From Rhizobiaceae bacterium MnEN-MB40S (GTDB lineage: Bacteria; Pseudomonadota; Alphaproteobacteria; Rhizobiales; Rhizobiaceae): a stretch of 64,000 nt of DNA. The DNA is taken from contig BRLC01000002.1 of NCBI GenBank assembly GCA_024343425.1, positions 186,001 to 250,000 on the forward strand, given 5' to 3'. The notes under the pieces were generated by a model, which made no database searches, was not told the DNA's origin, and saw nothing but the letters and a program-made list of their open reading frames with translations. Numbering within the stretch: the first letter of the stretch is position 1; every line of letters begins with the position of its first letter. Made by a program: the position numbers and the translations under genes. Shown here one piece after another: positions 25,410 through 34,310 of the stretch.

Positions 25410-26102
25410 ATGACCGATACACTTCCCATGCACCCACTTCTGCCGGAAACCGTCACAGGCGCGGCGGCGGAAAGACGCGGCCGCCCGCATGTCTTTCCGG
25501 ACATCGATCCGAAAAAGACCGCCATGGTCGTGATCGACCTGCAGCGCGCCTTCATGGATGTCGGCGCGCCTTCAGAGGTTCCCCAGGCGCGCACCATCGT
25601 TCCGAACGTGAACAGGCTCGCCAAGGCGATGCGCGCGGCTGGCGGTCGGGTCGTCTGGGTTCGGGCGACGTTCGATGAAGCCGGATGGCCGATCTTCTTC
25701 GACCATATCGTCAATCCGGCGCTTTCCGGCCGCATACTGGACGCACTGCAGGACGGCGCCGAACTGCATGAGATCTACGAAGGCCTCGACGTGCAGAAAG
25801 GCGACATGATCGTCAACAAGTACCGGCTTTCGGCCTTTCTTCCCGGAACCTCCAACCTGCCGATTCTGCTGCGCACGGCCGGCATAGACACGATCCTGAT
25901 GACCGGATGCATGACCAATGTCTGTTGCGACAGTTCGGCGCGCGACGCCGCCATGACGGACTTCAAGACGATCATGGTAGAGGACGCCAACGCCACCCGC
26001 ACCGACGAGGCGCATCTCGCAGCCCTCACCACTTTCCTGCAGGCCTTTGGCGACGTGCGCCGCACCGACGAAATCATCGACATGCTGTCAGGCAAAGACT
26101 GA
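25410..26102 (+). CDS. Isochorismatase-family cysteine hydrolase (Cys present)
   Basis: The product is 230 residues. The catalytic Asp-Lys-Cys triad is intact: Asp43 in VVIDLQRAF, Lys137 in IVNKYRLSAF, and Cys172 in MTNVCCDSSARDA. Cysteine hydrolases of this superfamily split amides such as N-carbamoyl compounds, maleamate, ureidoacrylate or nicotinamide. A 30-residue N-terminal extension recalls ureidoacrylate/biuret-type members. It follows the ThDP gene by 17 bp and precedes the FAD dehydrogenase by 46 bp. It supports a nitrogen-containing substrate for this operon. Confidence 0.85.
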   Translation: MTDTLPMHPLLPETVTGAAAERRGRPHVFPDIDPKKTAMVVIDLQRAFMDVGAPSEVPQARTIVPNVNRLAKAMRAAGGRVVWVRATFDEAGWPIFFDHIVNPALSGRILDALQDGAELHEIYEGLDVQKGDMIVNKYRLSAFLPGTSNLPILLRTAGIDTILMTGCMTNVCCDSSARDAAMTDFKTIMVEDANATRTDEAHLAALTTFLQAFGDVRRTDEIIDMLSGKD

Positions 26103-26148
26103 CAGCTCTCCGCTCTCCCGCAACTCTCACTATCGGTCAAAACAGAAC

Positions 26149-27537
26149 ATGGATCCCCAGATTCTTCCCGCATCGGACGCCAATCCCGAAACCTTTGTCG
26201 ACGTCGTCATCATCGGGGCCGGCGCCTGCGGCCTGACCGCGGCAATGGCTGCAGCGGAAAAGGGCGCAGACGTGATCGTGCTCGAAAGGGACAAGTCTCC
26301 AAGGGGATCGACATCCATGTCTTCCGGGTTCATTCCGGCGGCCGGAACCAAGACGCAAAAGGCGATGGAAATCGACGATAATGCGGAGCTTCTCTACGAC
26401 GACATCATGGCGAAATCGCACGGGCTTTCCCATCCGGCGACGGCGGATCTTGCCGCCCGGTCCATAGGACCCGCGATCGACTGGCTTGGCGACGCGCACG
26501 GCGTCGAATGGATCGTGATCGATGATTTCCTGTATCCGGGATTCAGCCGGCCGCGCATGCACACCCTTGCCGACAAGACCGGCGAAGCGCTGGAAATGCG
26601 CCTGCTGGACGCGACCGAAACCGCTGGCGTTCCAGTCGTCACCGAAGCGACGGTCGATCGCCTCTACTGCGACGGAAGAATAGTCACGGCGGTGGGGCTG
26701 ACCCGGCCGGATGGCAAATCGGAAGTGATCGGCTGCAAGGCCGTCATACTCGCCTGCTGCGGCTTCGGCGGAGACAGCGAACTTGTCGCCAAACATATCC
26801 AGGGCCTGTCGAACGGCGTGTTCCACGGTCACGCGGGCAACACTGGCGACGCGCTGAAATGGGGTACGGCCCTGGGCGCCGCGACGCGCGATCTTTCGGG
26901 TTGCCAGGGGCACGGTTCGCTCGCCCATCCTCACGGCATCCCTATTCCCTGGGCGCTGATGTCGGAGGGCGGCATAGCGGTCAATCTCGAGGGAAAGCGG
27001 TTTTCGAATGAGAGCGGCGGCTATTCCGAGCAGGCCGAAAAGGTTCTCGCTCAGCCAGACGGCGTCGCATGGGAAATATTCGACGAGCGGCTGCACACAT
27101 TTGGCGGCGGTTTTCCGAATTACCGCGAAGCGCTGGAACTCGGGGCGGTCAAACGCGGTGAAACGATCGAAGAGCTTGCTGCGGCGACCAAGCTGCCGGC
27201 TGACGCGTTGGCGGCAAGCCTCGCCGAGCGTCACGGGACCGGCGTCGACCGGTTGGGGCGGGATCTGACGAACCTGAAGCCGCTGGTCGCGCCCTATTAT
27301 GCAATCAAGGTCACTGGCGCCCTCTTCCACACGCAAGGCGGGCTGCTGATCGACGACAAGACCCGCGTCGTCGACGCAGAGAGCAAGCCGTTTCCCAACC
27401 TTCTGGCGGGCGGCGGCGCGGCCTGCGGCGTCTCGGGACCGCAGGCGGAGGGTTATCTCTCCGGCAACGGCCTGTTGACCGCAATCGCCTTCGGCTGGGT
27501 CGCCGGCCAGTCAGCCGCCGATATCGCCGCGCAATAG
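26149..27537 (+). CDS. FAD-binding dehydrogenase of the fumarate reductase/ketosteroid dehydrogenase type
   Basis: The product is 462 residues. The N-terminal dinucleotide motif is VVIIGAGACGLTAAMAAAEKG, and the C-terminal FAD segment GGGAACGVSGPQAEGYLSGNGLL is typical of the FAD-binding-2 family. Other signatures are HGHAGNTGDALKWG and MSEGGIAVNLEGKRFSNE. These flavoproteins carry out alpha,beta-desaturation or reduction of carboxylic and keto compounds. It is the last gene of the ThDP operon and convergent with the Gly-type isochorismatase-fold gene (5-bp gap). Confidence 0.85.
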   Translation: MDPQILPASDANPETFVDVVIIGAGACGLTAAMAAAEKGADVIVLERDKSPRGSTSMSSGFIPAAGTKTQKAMEIDDNAELLYDDIMAKSHGLSHPATADLAARSIGPAIDWLGDAHGVEWIVIDDFLYPGFSRPRMHTLADKTGEALEMRLLDATETAGVPVVTEATVDRLYCDGRIVTAVGLTRPDGKSEVIGCKAVILACCGFGGDSELVAKHIQGLSNGVFHGHAGNTGDALKWGTALGAATRDLSGCQGHGSLAHPHGIPIPWALMSEGGIAVNLEGKRFSNESGGYSEQAEKVLAQPDGVAWEIFDERLHTFGGGFPNYREALELGAVKRGETIEELAAATKLPADALAASLAERHGTGVDRLGRDLTNLKPLVAPYYAIKVTGALFHTQGGLLIDDKTRVVDAESKPFPNLLAGGGAACGVSGPQAEGYLSGNGLLTAIAFGWVAGQSAADIAAQ

Positions 27538-27542
27538 CGCCT

Positions 27543-28151
27543 TCAGCCGAGTTCGGCGATCATCTCTTCTATGGTGGCGACCCGGCCAACGGGTTTCAGA
27601 GCCGCGATAGCCGTGTCGTGCACCTCGTCGGAGAACGCCGCGCAGCCGTCTTCAAGCACGATCGTGTCGAATTCCCGCACATGCGCTGCGCGCACGGTGG
27701 TTGCGACACCGCCGTTCGTAACGATGCCGGCGACCAGAAGCCGTTCGATCCCGCATTTGCGCAGAACCCACTCCATGCGCGTCTGGTAGAAGGCCGAATA
27801 GGCGATCTTCTCGACCACAAGATCGGCGGGCTGCAATTCGTCGACGAGCGTATGCCCCCAACCGCCCGGCATGAAATCGCCCTTCTTCAGGAACGGTCGC
27901 AGGCTTTTAAGGTGCGGCGCGATCATCGGTTCGCCGCCCTTCGCCGGCACCAGGGTAAACTGGGTCGACACGACCCACCCTCCCCGGCTCCGCAGAAGAT
28001 CCGCCAAGGGCTTCAGCCGGCCCGGCAGAGCGGCGATCGACGCCGCAGTCTGCCCTGCCTTGCCGTAGGCGCCGTCCGGATGCAGGAAATCGTTCTGCAG
28101 GTCGACGATCAGAAGCGCCGTTTTCTCAATCGGTATCGCATCGCTGCTCAT
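27543..28151 (-). CDS. Isochorismatase-fold hydrolase lacking the nucleophilic Cys
   Basis: The start at 28151 overlaps the hyuA stop (ATGA). The product is 202 residues. Asp17 (IVDLQNDF) and Lys115 (VVEKIAYSAF) of the catalytic triad are present, but the position normally holding Cys reads VTNGGVATTVRAA, with Gly148. In the superfamily a Gly at this place is found in true isochorismatases (EntB, PhzD), which cleave a vinyl ether without a nucleophile; amidases need the Cys. So it is either an ether/enol-type hydrolase or inactive as an amidase. It is the last gene of the ten-gene operon that starts with gntR2. Confidence 0.82.
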   Translation of the reverse strand: MSSDAIPIEKTALLIVDLQNDFLHPDGAYGKAGQTAASIAALPGRLKPLADLLRSRGGWVVSTQFTLVPAKGGEPMIAPHLKSLRPFLKKGDFMPGGWGHTLVDELQPADLVVEKIAYSAFYQTRMEWVLRKCGIERLLVAGIVTNGGVATTVRAAHVREFDTIVLEDGCAAFSDEVHDTAIAALKPVGRVATIEEMIAELG

Positions 28152-30214
28152 CAGGCGCGCTCCATGATGATGTTGCCGAAGTTGTCCACACGCGCGACGA
28201 GATCCGGATCGACGACCACCGTCGCGTCCGGCTGCTCGAGAATGGCGGGGCCGGAAATGACCGCGCCTTCCGGCAGGTCGAGGCGCGCGTAGATCGCCGT
28301 ATTGTGCCATTCGCCCTGGAACCAGACATCCCGGTGTCCCAGCAACGCGCCTCCCACCGTGGTGTCCTTGGGCGCTGCAAGCGCGGACAGATCGAAGCGA
28401 GGCCTGATTCCGACCGCCGCCGTGCGCAGATTGACGATGCGGACGCCGATATTCGGAAGCAGTCTGGAGAAACTCGCCTCGTAGGCCTTCTCGAAGGCCT
28501 TGCGGATGAGATCGACCGTTACCCCCGTCGTGCCGTCTTTCACCTTGGCCGGCAGCGGCACCGCCAGCGTATGGGTCTGGCCGAGATAGTGCATATCGAG
28601 TTCGAACAGGACGTCGATCCTTTCGACCGCCAGACGAGCGCTTTCGACGATGGCGCGGGCGTGGTTGGCCTCCTCCATCATGCGCGCGTCGAGCGCTTCG
28701 ATATCCAGACCATCGAGATTGGCGTTGAGCGTCTGCACCTGGTCGTGCCGGATGTCGGCGATGACGCAGCCCAGCGCCGACGTGACGCCCGGATAGCGGG
28801 GAACAAGCGCCGCCTTCAGCCCGACGTCCTTGATCAGCGCGCCGGCGTGAAGCGCGCCGCCGCCGCCGAAGGGCACCGCGGCGAATTTCGCCGGATCGTG
28901 GCCGCGTTCGATGGACATGAGGCGGATTGCGCCGCCCATCTTGCTGTCGGCTATCCTGACGATCGCTTCGGCTGCTTCCATGACGCCGAGACCCAGCGGC
29001 TCGGCGACATGGGTCGCGATCGCGGCCTTCGCCGCTTCGACGTCCAGCCGGTCCAGCTTGCCGCCGATCGGGTTTTCGGCGTTGATGCGTCCGAGCACGA
29101 CATTGGCGTCGGTCAGCGTCGGCCGGTCATTGCCCTGGCCATAGCAGACCGGACCAGGACGCGAGCCCGCGCTTTCCGGCCCGACCTCGATCATGCCGCC
29201 GGCGTCGACGCGGGCGATCGAGCCGCCGCCTGCGCCGATCGTCACGATCTCGATCATTGGCGTGCGGATAACCAGTCCGAAGTCGATCGTCGTCTGCGGC
29301 GCAAGCATCGATTTGCCGTCAACCACGAGCGAGGCGTCGAAGGATGTGCCTCCGAGGTCGCCCGTAATGACATTCGGGAAGCCTGCTTCGCGCGCAATCG
29401 CGGCTGCTGCGATGACGCCGGCAGCCGGGCCAGACAGCGCCGTGCGCGCCGGCAGTGTCCGCGCCATTTCGGTGGACATGACACCGCCATTGGACTGGAC
29501 GATATGGAACTTGCCGTCGAATTTTCCTTCGGCGAGCGCACCCTCCAGCTTGCCGATGTAATTGCCGACGACGGGCTGGAGATATGCGTTGAGAACCGTG
29601 GTCGATGTCCGCTCGAACTCCCGGATTTCAGGAAGGATCGAGGCTGACCCGACGATATGATCGTTCGGCCAGACACTGCGGGCGGCTTCGAGAGCCGCCT
29701 GTTCGTTCGCCGGATTGGCGTAGGCGTTCATGAAGACGATCGCCAGCGCTTCCGCTCCCATGGCGAGAAGTTCCTGGCAGACCGTTTTTACCGCTTCCGT
29801 ATCGACTTCCCTGCGAACGGTTCCGTCGGCCATGGTGCGTTCGGCGACCTCGAGACGCAGATCTCGCGGCACGACCGGAATGAAGTCGCCCGAAAGGCCC
29901 CAGGTCGCTCGGCGATCGCGACGACGCATTTCCAGGACGTCGCGAAAGCCCTCGGTCGTGATCAGACCGACCTTCGCGCCCTTGCGCTCCAGGAGGGCGT
30001 TGGTTCCGACCGTTGTTCCGTGCACGATGGACGCAAGTTCCGTCAAGGGGCCGAAACTCGTCAGGCCTTCGAGAAAGCCCACCGCCTCGTCGCCGCGATT
30101 GGACGGCACCTTCGCGGTCGAGAACGTGCTGTTGGTTTCGTTGAAGTGGAAAAGATCCGTGAATGTGCCGCCGACATCAACGCCGACTACGGATCCGCCA
30201 GACTGACTGTTCAC
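28151..30214 (-). CDS. hyuA: Hydantoinase/oxoprolinase subunit A (ATP-dependent)
   Basis: The product is 687 residues beginning with an ASKHA ATPase motif (VGVDVGGTFTDLFHF), continuing with IVHGTTVGTNALLERKG and GDLGGTSFD, all typical of N-methylhydantoinase A / 5-oxoprolinase alpha / acetone carboxylase beta subunits. They use ATP to activate a cyclic imide/amide carbonyl or a ketone. With HyuB it forms the catalytic pair. No acetone carboxylase gamma subunit is encoded nearby, which favours a hydantoin-, oxoproline- or lactam-like ring as substrate. Coupled to neighbours by ATGA overlaps at both ends. Confidence 0.88.
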   Translation of the reverse strand: MNSQSGGSVVGVDVGGTFTDLFHFNETNSTFSTAKVPSNRGDEAVGFLEGLTSFGPLTELASIVHGTTVGTNALLERKGAKVGLITTEGFRDVLEMRRRDRRATWGLSGDFIPVVPRDLRLEVAERTMADGTVRREVDTEAVKTVCQELLAMGAEALAIVFMNAYANPANEQAALEAARSVWPNDHIVGSASILPEIREFERTSTTVLNAYLQPVVGNYIGKLEGALAEGKFDGKFHIVQSNGGVMSTEMARTLPARTALSGPAAGVIAAAAIAREAGFPNVITGDLGGTSFDASLVVDGKSMLAPQTTIDFGLVIRTPMIEIVTIGAGGGSIARVDAGGMIEVGPESAGSRPGPVCYGQGNDRPTLTDANVVLGRINAENPIGGKLDRLDVEAAKAAIATHVAEPLGLGVMEAAEAIVRIADSKMGGAIRLMSIERGHDPAKFAAVPFGGGGALHAGALIKDVGLKAALVPRYPGVTSALGCVIADIRHDQVQTLNANLDGLDIEALDARMMEEANHARAIVESARLAVERIDVLFELDMHYLGQTHTLAVPLPAKVKDGTTGVTVDLIRKAFEKAYEASFSRLLPNIGVRIVNLRTAAVGIRPRFDLSALAAPKDTTVGGALLGHRDVWFQGEWHNTAIYARLDLPEGAVISGPAILEQPDATVVVDPDLVARVDNFGNIIMERA

Positions 30215-31956
30215 TTCGCAAGCTCCTTACGGCGCGCCTCTGTCGCCACTGTGTCGATATCTCCCTTTTCATCGAGGATGACGCCATAGTCCCGTTCGGC
30301 CGATGCTCCGCTCACGAAACCCAGTTCGACATCCCGTTTTACGAGCGCCGCCGGTCGCGTCGCCGGGTCGCCCCAGCCGCCGCCGCCCGGGCTCTCCAGC
30401 CGCACGCGACGACCGGCAGGCAAGTGCAGGTCGGTAATCTTGGAGACCATTGGCGGGCTTTCTTCGCCGGTTTCCGTCTGCCAGTAGAAGCGGTTCATGG
30501 CGGCCGGGCCGCCGCCGGCGACTCCGAAAGGCGGAGCCTTGCCGCGTTCGCCGAGCAGGGCCACGTCTGAAGGCCGCAGCGTCTCGATCTCGTAGACGGC
30601 GCCGACGCCGCCGCGATGACAGCCGGGGCCGGCGCTGTCGGGGCGCAGACCCCACCGGGTGAACATAACCGGATAGGCGGCCTCGAGAATCTCGACAGGC
30701 GGAATCGTGGCTGTCGAGATCGGATTGTTGGCGTGATTGAGGCCATCGCTTTTTGGCGATCCGCCAAGTCCGCCGCCGAAGAACGAGAACATCACGAAGC
30801 GACGACCGTCATCGTGGCCTGAAATCGACAGGGCGTTGATCGTGCCAAACGGACCGCCCAGCGCCCGATCAGGATCCGCCTGGGCGATCGCCCCGAAGAT
30901 GACGCCGATCAGGCGCAGGATGGTTTCGGTGTACCCCGCAACCGGCTTGGGCGCTTCGGCGCCCAATATGGAGCCTTCGGGAATGACGAAGTCGATCGGA
31001 CGCAGACAGCCGGCGTTGGCCGGCACATCCGTAAACAGATGCTTCAGCGCTACATAGCACGCCGCGACCGTCGTCGAGCGGGAAATATTGATCGGTCCCT
31101 TACAGGCCGGAGACGAACCTGTGAAGTCCAGCGTCATGCGGTCGCCCCGTACAGTCGCCTTCAGCGTTACCGAAAGCGCCTCGTCGACGATGCCGTCATT
31201 GTCCAGAACGTCGGAGAACGAGTAGCTGCCGTCCGGCAGCGCGCTGATCGCCGCGCGCATGAGCGCCTCGGAACGGTCTGAAAATGCGGTGAACGCCGTC
31301 GCGATGGTCTTGTCGCCGTATTCGTCGAGCAGCGCGCCCATGCGCCGGACGCCCAGTTCGAGGGCGTTGAGCTGTCCGTTCATGTCGCCCCAGTTGGACG
31401 TCGGCACCCGGGAATTGGCTTCCAGAATGGCAATGATGTCCTTGCGCAGCGCGCCCTTCTCGTAGAGCTTGACCGGCGGAATGCGCACGCCTTCCTGAAA
31501 ACTTTCCGTCGCCTTTGGATTGTAGCCGCCTGCGACATTGCCGCCGATATCGAGCCAGTGGCCGACGGAGGCCATCCAGCAGAACAATTCGCCATCTCTG
31601 AACAGCGGTCTGACGAGACGAAAATCGTTGAGATGCGTTCCGCCGTCATAGGGATCGTTGAAGATAAAGATGTCGCCGTCGGCAAGATCGCCGTCTTCCT
31701 CCACTTTCGCGATTACCGCCCGCACGGCGAAAGCCATCGCGCCGACGAAGATCGGCAAACCGTTCGAGCCCTGGACCAGCGTATCGCCGGTCACCGGATC
31801 GTACAGGCCATGGCAGGCGTCCTTGGCTTCGGCGATGGTCGGATTGAACGCCGACCGGTACAGGGTCGCATCCATTTCATCGACGATCTGTTCGAGCCGT
31901 CCCTTCAGGACGGCGAGAGTTACCGGGTCCAACGCCGCGGCTTCGGCATCATTCAC
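30211..31956 (-). CDS. hyuB: Hydantoinase/oxoprolinase subunit B
   Basis: The product is 581 residues from a GTG at 31956 that overlaps the upstream stop, with AAGGAG 8 bases before it. It carries HyuB-family signatures: DPVTLAVLKGRLEQIVDEMDATLYRSAFNP at the N-terminus, FNDPYDGGTHLNDFRLV, and the C-terminal GGGGWGDPATRP. It works with HyuA in ATP-dependent ring opening. Spacing indicates tight stoichiometric expression with HyuA. Confidence 0.9.
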   Translation of the reverse strand: MNDAEAAALDPVTLAVLKGRLEQIVDEMDATLYRSAFNPTIAEAKDACHGLYDPVTGDTLVQGSNGLPIFVGAMAFAVRAVIAKVEEDGDLADGDIFIFNDPYDGGTHLNDFRLVRPLFRDGELFCWMASVGHWLDIGGNVAGGYNPKATESFQEGVRIPPVKLYEKGALRKDIIAILEANSRVPTSNWGDMNGQLNALELGVRRMGALLDEYGDKTIATAFTAFSDRSEALMRAAISALPDGSYSFSDVLDNDGIVDEALSVTLKATVRGDRMTLDFTGSSPACKGPINISRSTTVAACYVALKHLFTDVPANAGCLRPIDFVIPEGSILGAEAPKPVAGYTETILRLIGVIFGAIAQADPDRALGGPFGTINALSISGHDDGRRFVMFSFFGGGLGGSPKSDGLNHANNPISTATIPPVEILEAAYPVMFTRWGLRPDSAGPGCHRGGVGAVYEIETLRPSDVALLGERGKAPPFGVAGGGPAAMNRFYWQTETGEESPPMVSKITDLHLPAGRRVRLESPGGGGWGDPATRPAALVKRDVELGFVSGASAERDYGVILDEKGDIDTVATEARRKELAK

Positions 31957-32834
31957 GCGTCATTCTCCTTCTTGCCCGCTGTTTCATAGGCTTGTCCGCG
32001 GGCGAGTATCTCGGGGGTGCCGAGGATTTCATTCAGCTGGGTAAAGTCGAACATCCGGTCCGCCATCGGCCGGTTGGAGCCGTTTTCCTTGAGGCTCTGG
32101 TAGTAGTCGGTCATCGCGAACCCGAGAAAACGCACGATGCCGCCGGGGAATATGACGATGGAATATCCGAGTTCGCCAAGATCGTTGGCGTGCATGATCG
32201 GCGTCGATCCGCCTTCGACCATATTGGCGAGCAGCGGCGTTGCCGTTCCGAGACGGGTCGCAATTTCCGCCAGGTCGTCGCGGCTGCGCGGCGCTTCCAC
32301 GAACAGGACGTCGGCGCCTGCCTCGGCGTACATCTGCGCACGCTCGATCGCCGCCGAAACGCCCTCGATCGCCAGAGAATCGGTCCGTCCGACGATCAGG
32401 GTTTCCTCGCTCTTGCGGCTGTCGACAGCGGCGTGGATCTTTCCGACCATCTCGCTTGCCGGGATGATCTGCTTGTCCGCAAGGTGACCGCAACGCTTCG
32501 GCATTGTCTGGTCCTCGAGCTGGATCGCGCGCGCGCCGGCTTTTTCGAACAGCCTGATGCACCGCTCCACATTGAGAGCGTTTCCATAACCGGTGTCCGC
32601 ATCGACGATGACGGGTATCTCGACCCGATCACACACCATCGTCAGGGTTTCGGCCACTTCGAACATGGAGACAAGGCCGATATCCGGCCGGCCGAGCCTT
32701 GTGTAGGCAATCCCTGCGCCGGACAGATACAACGCCTCGAAGCCGCTGGCTTCAGCCACCGACGCTGTCAGGGAATCGTAGATCCCTGGCGCCACTACCG
32801 GCGTCTTCTCCTTCAGACGTGACTTGAAACTCAT
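31953..32834 (-). CDS. Isocitrate lyase/PEP mutase superfamily C-C lyase (KRCGH type)
   Basis: The ATG at 32834 gives 293 residues; a TTG at 32861 lies too close to the AAGGAG. The TIM barrel shows VIVDADTGYGNALNV (Asp-containing metal site) and the catalytic loop MPKRCGH. The KRCGH Cys marks lyases (2-methylisocitrate lyase, 2,3-dimethylmalate lyase, isocitrate-lyase-like) rather than PEP mutases. Products would be pyruvate, glyoxylate or propionyl-type units from a 2-hydroxy diacid. It is encoded between a Liv ATPase and hyuB, and a LeuCD-type hydratase lies 10 kb away, which suits a hydratase/lyase pair acting on a branched diacid (inference). Confidence 0.85.
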   Translation of the reverse strand: MSFKSRLKEKTPVVAPGIYDSLTASVAEASGFEALYLSGAGIAYTRLGRPDIGLVSMFEVAETLTMVCDRVEIPVIVDADTGYGNALNVERCIRLFEKAGARAIQLEDQTMPKRCGHLADKQIIPASEMVGKIHAAVDSRKSEETLIVGRTDSLAIEGVSAAIERAQMYAEAGADVLFVEAPRSRDDLAEIATRLGTATPLLANMVEGGSTPIMHANDLGELGYSIVIFPGGIVRFLGFAMTDYYQSLKENGSNRPMADRMFDFTQLNEILGTPEILARGQAYETAGKKENDA

Positions 32835-32866
32835 TGGAGAGCCCCCCGATTCATCATTCAAACTCC

Positions 32867-33568
32867 TTACAAACCCAGATATGCCTGTCTTAATCTTGCA
32901 TCTTCGCGCAGATCGCGCGCAGCGCCTTCCACGACCACTTCCCCGTTTTCGAGGATGTAGGCGCGCGACGCGATCTCCAGAGACTGCATGACGTTCTGCT
33001 CGACCAGCAGGATCGTCAGCCCCTCCCCGGCCAATCGGCCGATGAGGGTGAACATCTCTTCCACCAGCAGCGGCGACAGGCCAAGCGACGGCTCGTCGAG
33101 AATGAGGAGGCGCGGCGCGCTCATCATCCCGCGCCCGATCGCCAGCATCTGCTGCTCGCCGCCGGAGAGCGTCCCGGCGTATTGCCTGCGCCGTTCCTTC
33201 AATCGCCCGAAAGTGGCGTAGACGTCCGCAACCATCGCCTTTCGCCGGGACCGGTCTCCGCGGTAATTGCCCAGTTCGAGATTTTCCTCGACGGTCAGGT
33301 TCGGAAAAATCTTGCGGCCTTCCGGCACCTGAACAAGCCCTGCCTCAACGATCTCGGCCGGACTGCGCTGATCGATCCTATGTCCGGTGAACTCGATCTC
33401 GCCGGACCACAGGGGCAAAATACCGGAAAGCGCCATATTCAGCGTCGACTTGCCGACGCCGTTCGACCCGAGCACGGCGACGATCTCGCCTTCGGCGACG
33501 GTCAGGTTCACCCCCCGCAGAATTTCCGTTTCGCCGTATCCGGTTCTGACGTTTCGAACCTCAAGCAT
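32867..33568 (-). CDS. livF: Branched-chain-type ABC importer ATPase, LivF (system 2)
   Basis: The product is 233 residues from the ATG at 33568 (a longer frame would extend into livG). Walker A is GSNGVGKST, the signature is TLSGGEQQMLAIGRGM, and Walker B is LLILDEPSLGLSP. The start overlaps the livG stop by 8 bp. It belongs to the second complete Liv importer, in an operon with gntR2, the binding protein, the C-C lyase and hydantoinase AB. That context makes system 2 the likely importer of the hydantoinase-pathway substrate. Confidence 0.9.
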   Translation of the reverse strand: MLEVRNVRTGYGETEILRGVNLTVAEGEIVAVLGSNGVGKSTLNMALSGILPLWSGEIEFTGHRIDQRSPAEIVEAGLVQVPEGRKIFPNLTVEENLELGNYRGDRSRRKAMVADVYATFGRLKERRRQYAGTLSGGEQQMLAIGRGMMSAPRLLILDEPSLGLSPLLVEEMFTLIGRLAGEGLTILLVEQNVMQSLEIASRAYILENGEVVVEGAARDLREDARLRQAYLGL

Positions 33569-34310
33569 GGGGTTGTCCCCCTTCCGCCCGCAGACGGGCG
33601 GCTGCCCCTTGCCCCAGATAGGCTTCAATTACGGGGCGTTCACCGCACACGATTGCGGGCGCGCCTTCCGCGATCAGCTTTCCCTCGTTGAGCACATACA
33701 CAGTCTCGCAAAGGTTCATCACGGCCTGCATGATGTGTTCGATCATGAAGATCGTGACGCCGTCGTCGCGGATTGAGCGGATCACCGGAAGGATGTCGCG
33801 GATTTCCGTCGGATTGAGACCCGCGAGAACCTCGTCGAGCAGGAGGAGGCGCGGTCGCGTCGCCAAGGCGCGCGCCAGTTCGAGACGCTTGCGTCCGGCG
33901 ACCGTCAGGGACGAGGCCGCAAAATCCAGCATGGGACCCAGCCCCAGCCGATTGCCGACGGTCTCGGCCTCGGCGAGCGCATCCGCTCTGTCGGGGGTCC
34001 GCAGATAGGCGCCGACGGCGATGTTTTCGCGCACGGACAGTCCTGCGAAGGGCTGTACGATCTGGAAGGTGCGCACCATGCCAAGACGCGTGCGTTCGTG
34101 CGGCGGCATGGAGGTCACCGTCGCGCCCTCGAAGCGGACATTGCCTGCATCGACGGGTACAAATCCGGCAGACATCGCAAACAGCGTCGTCTTGCCTGCG
34201 CCGTTCGGACCAATCAGTCCGGTGATGGAGCCGTGTTCGACCCGCAGGCTGACGTCATCCACGGCGACGAGGCCCGAGAAACGCTTGCTGAGGCGATCGA
34301 TCTCAAGCAT
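33561..34310 (-). CDS. livG: Branched-chain-type ABC importer ATPase, LivG (system 2)
   Basis: The product is 249 residues from the ATG at 34310, with GGAGG 5 bases upstream; the start overlaps the livM stop. Walker A is GPNGAGKTT and Walker B is LLLLDEVLAGLNP (Val instead of the usual Pro, as in other LivG proteins). The ABC signature is degenerate (LTVAGRKRLELARAL), which is common in this subunit. Confidence 0.9.
   Translation of the reverse strand: MLEIDRLSKRFSGLVAVDDVSLRVEHGSITGLIGPNGAGKTTLFAMSAGFVPVDAGNVRFEGATVTSMPPHERTRLGMVRTFQIVQPFAGLSVRENIAVGAYLRTPDRADALAEAETVGNRLGLGPMLDFAASSLTVAGRKRLELARALATRPRLLLLDEVLAGLNPTEIRDILPVIRSIRDDGVTIFMIEHIMQAVMNLCETVYVLNEGKLIAEGAPAIVCGERPVIEAYLGQGAAARLRAEGGQPHA

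Noticed and set aside
28304-29647. 447-codon plus-strand frame opposite hyuA
   Set aside because: Composition is that of an antisense shadow; hyuA on the other strand has all family motifs.
28151-31956. Acetone carboxylase
   Set aside because: HyuA/HyuB resemble the beta and alpha subunits, but no gamma-subunit gene is present nearby.
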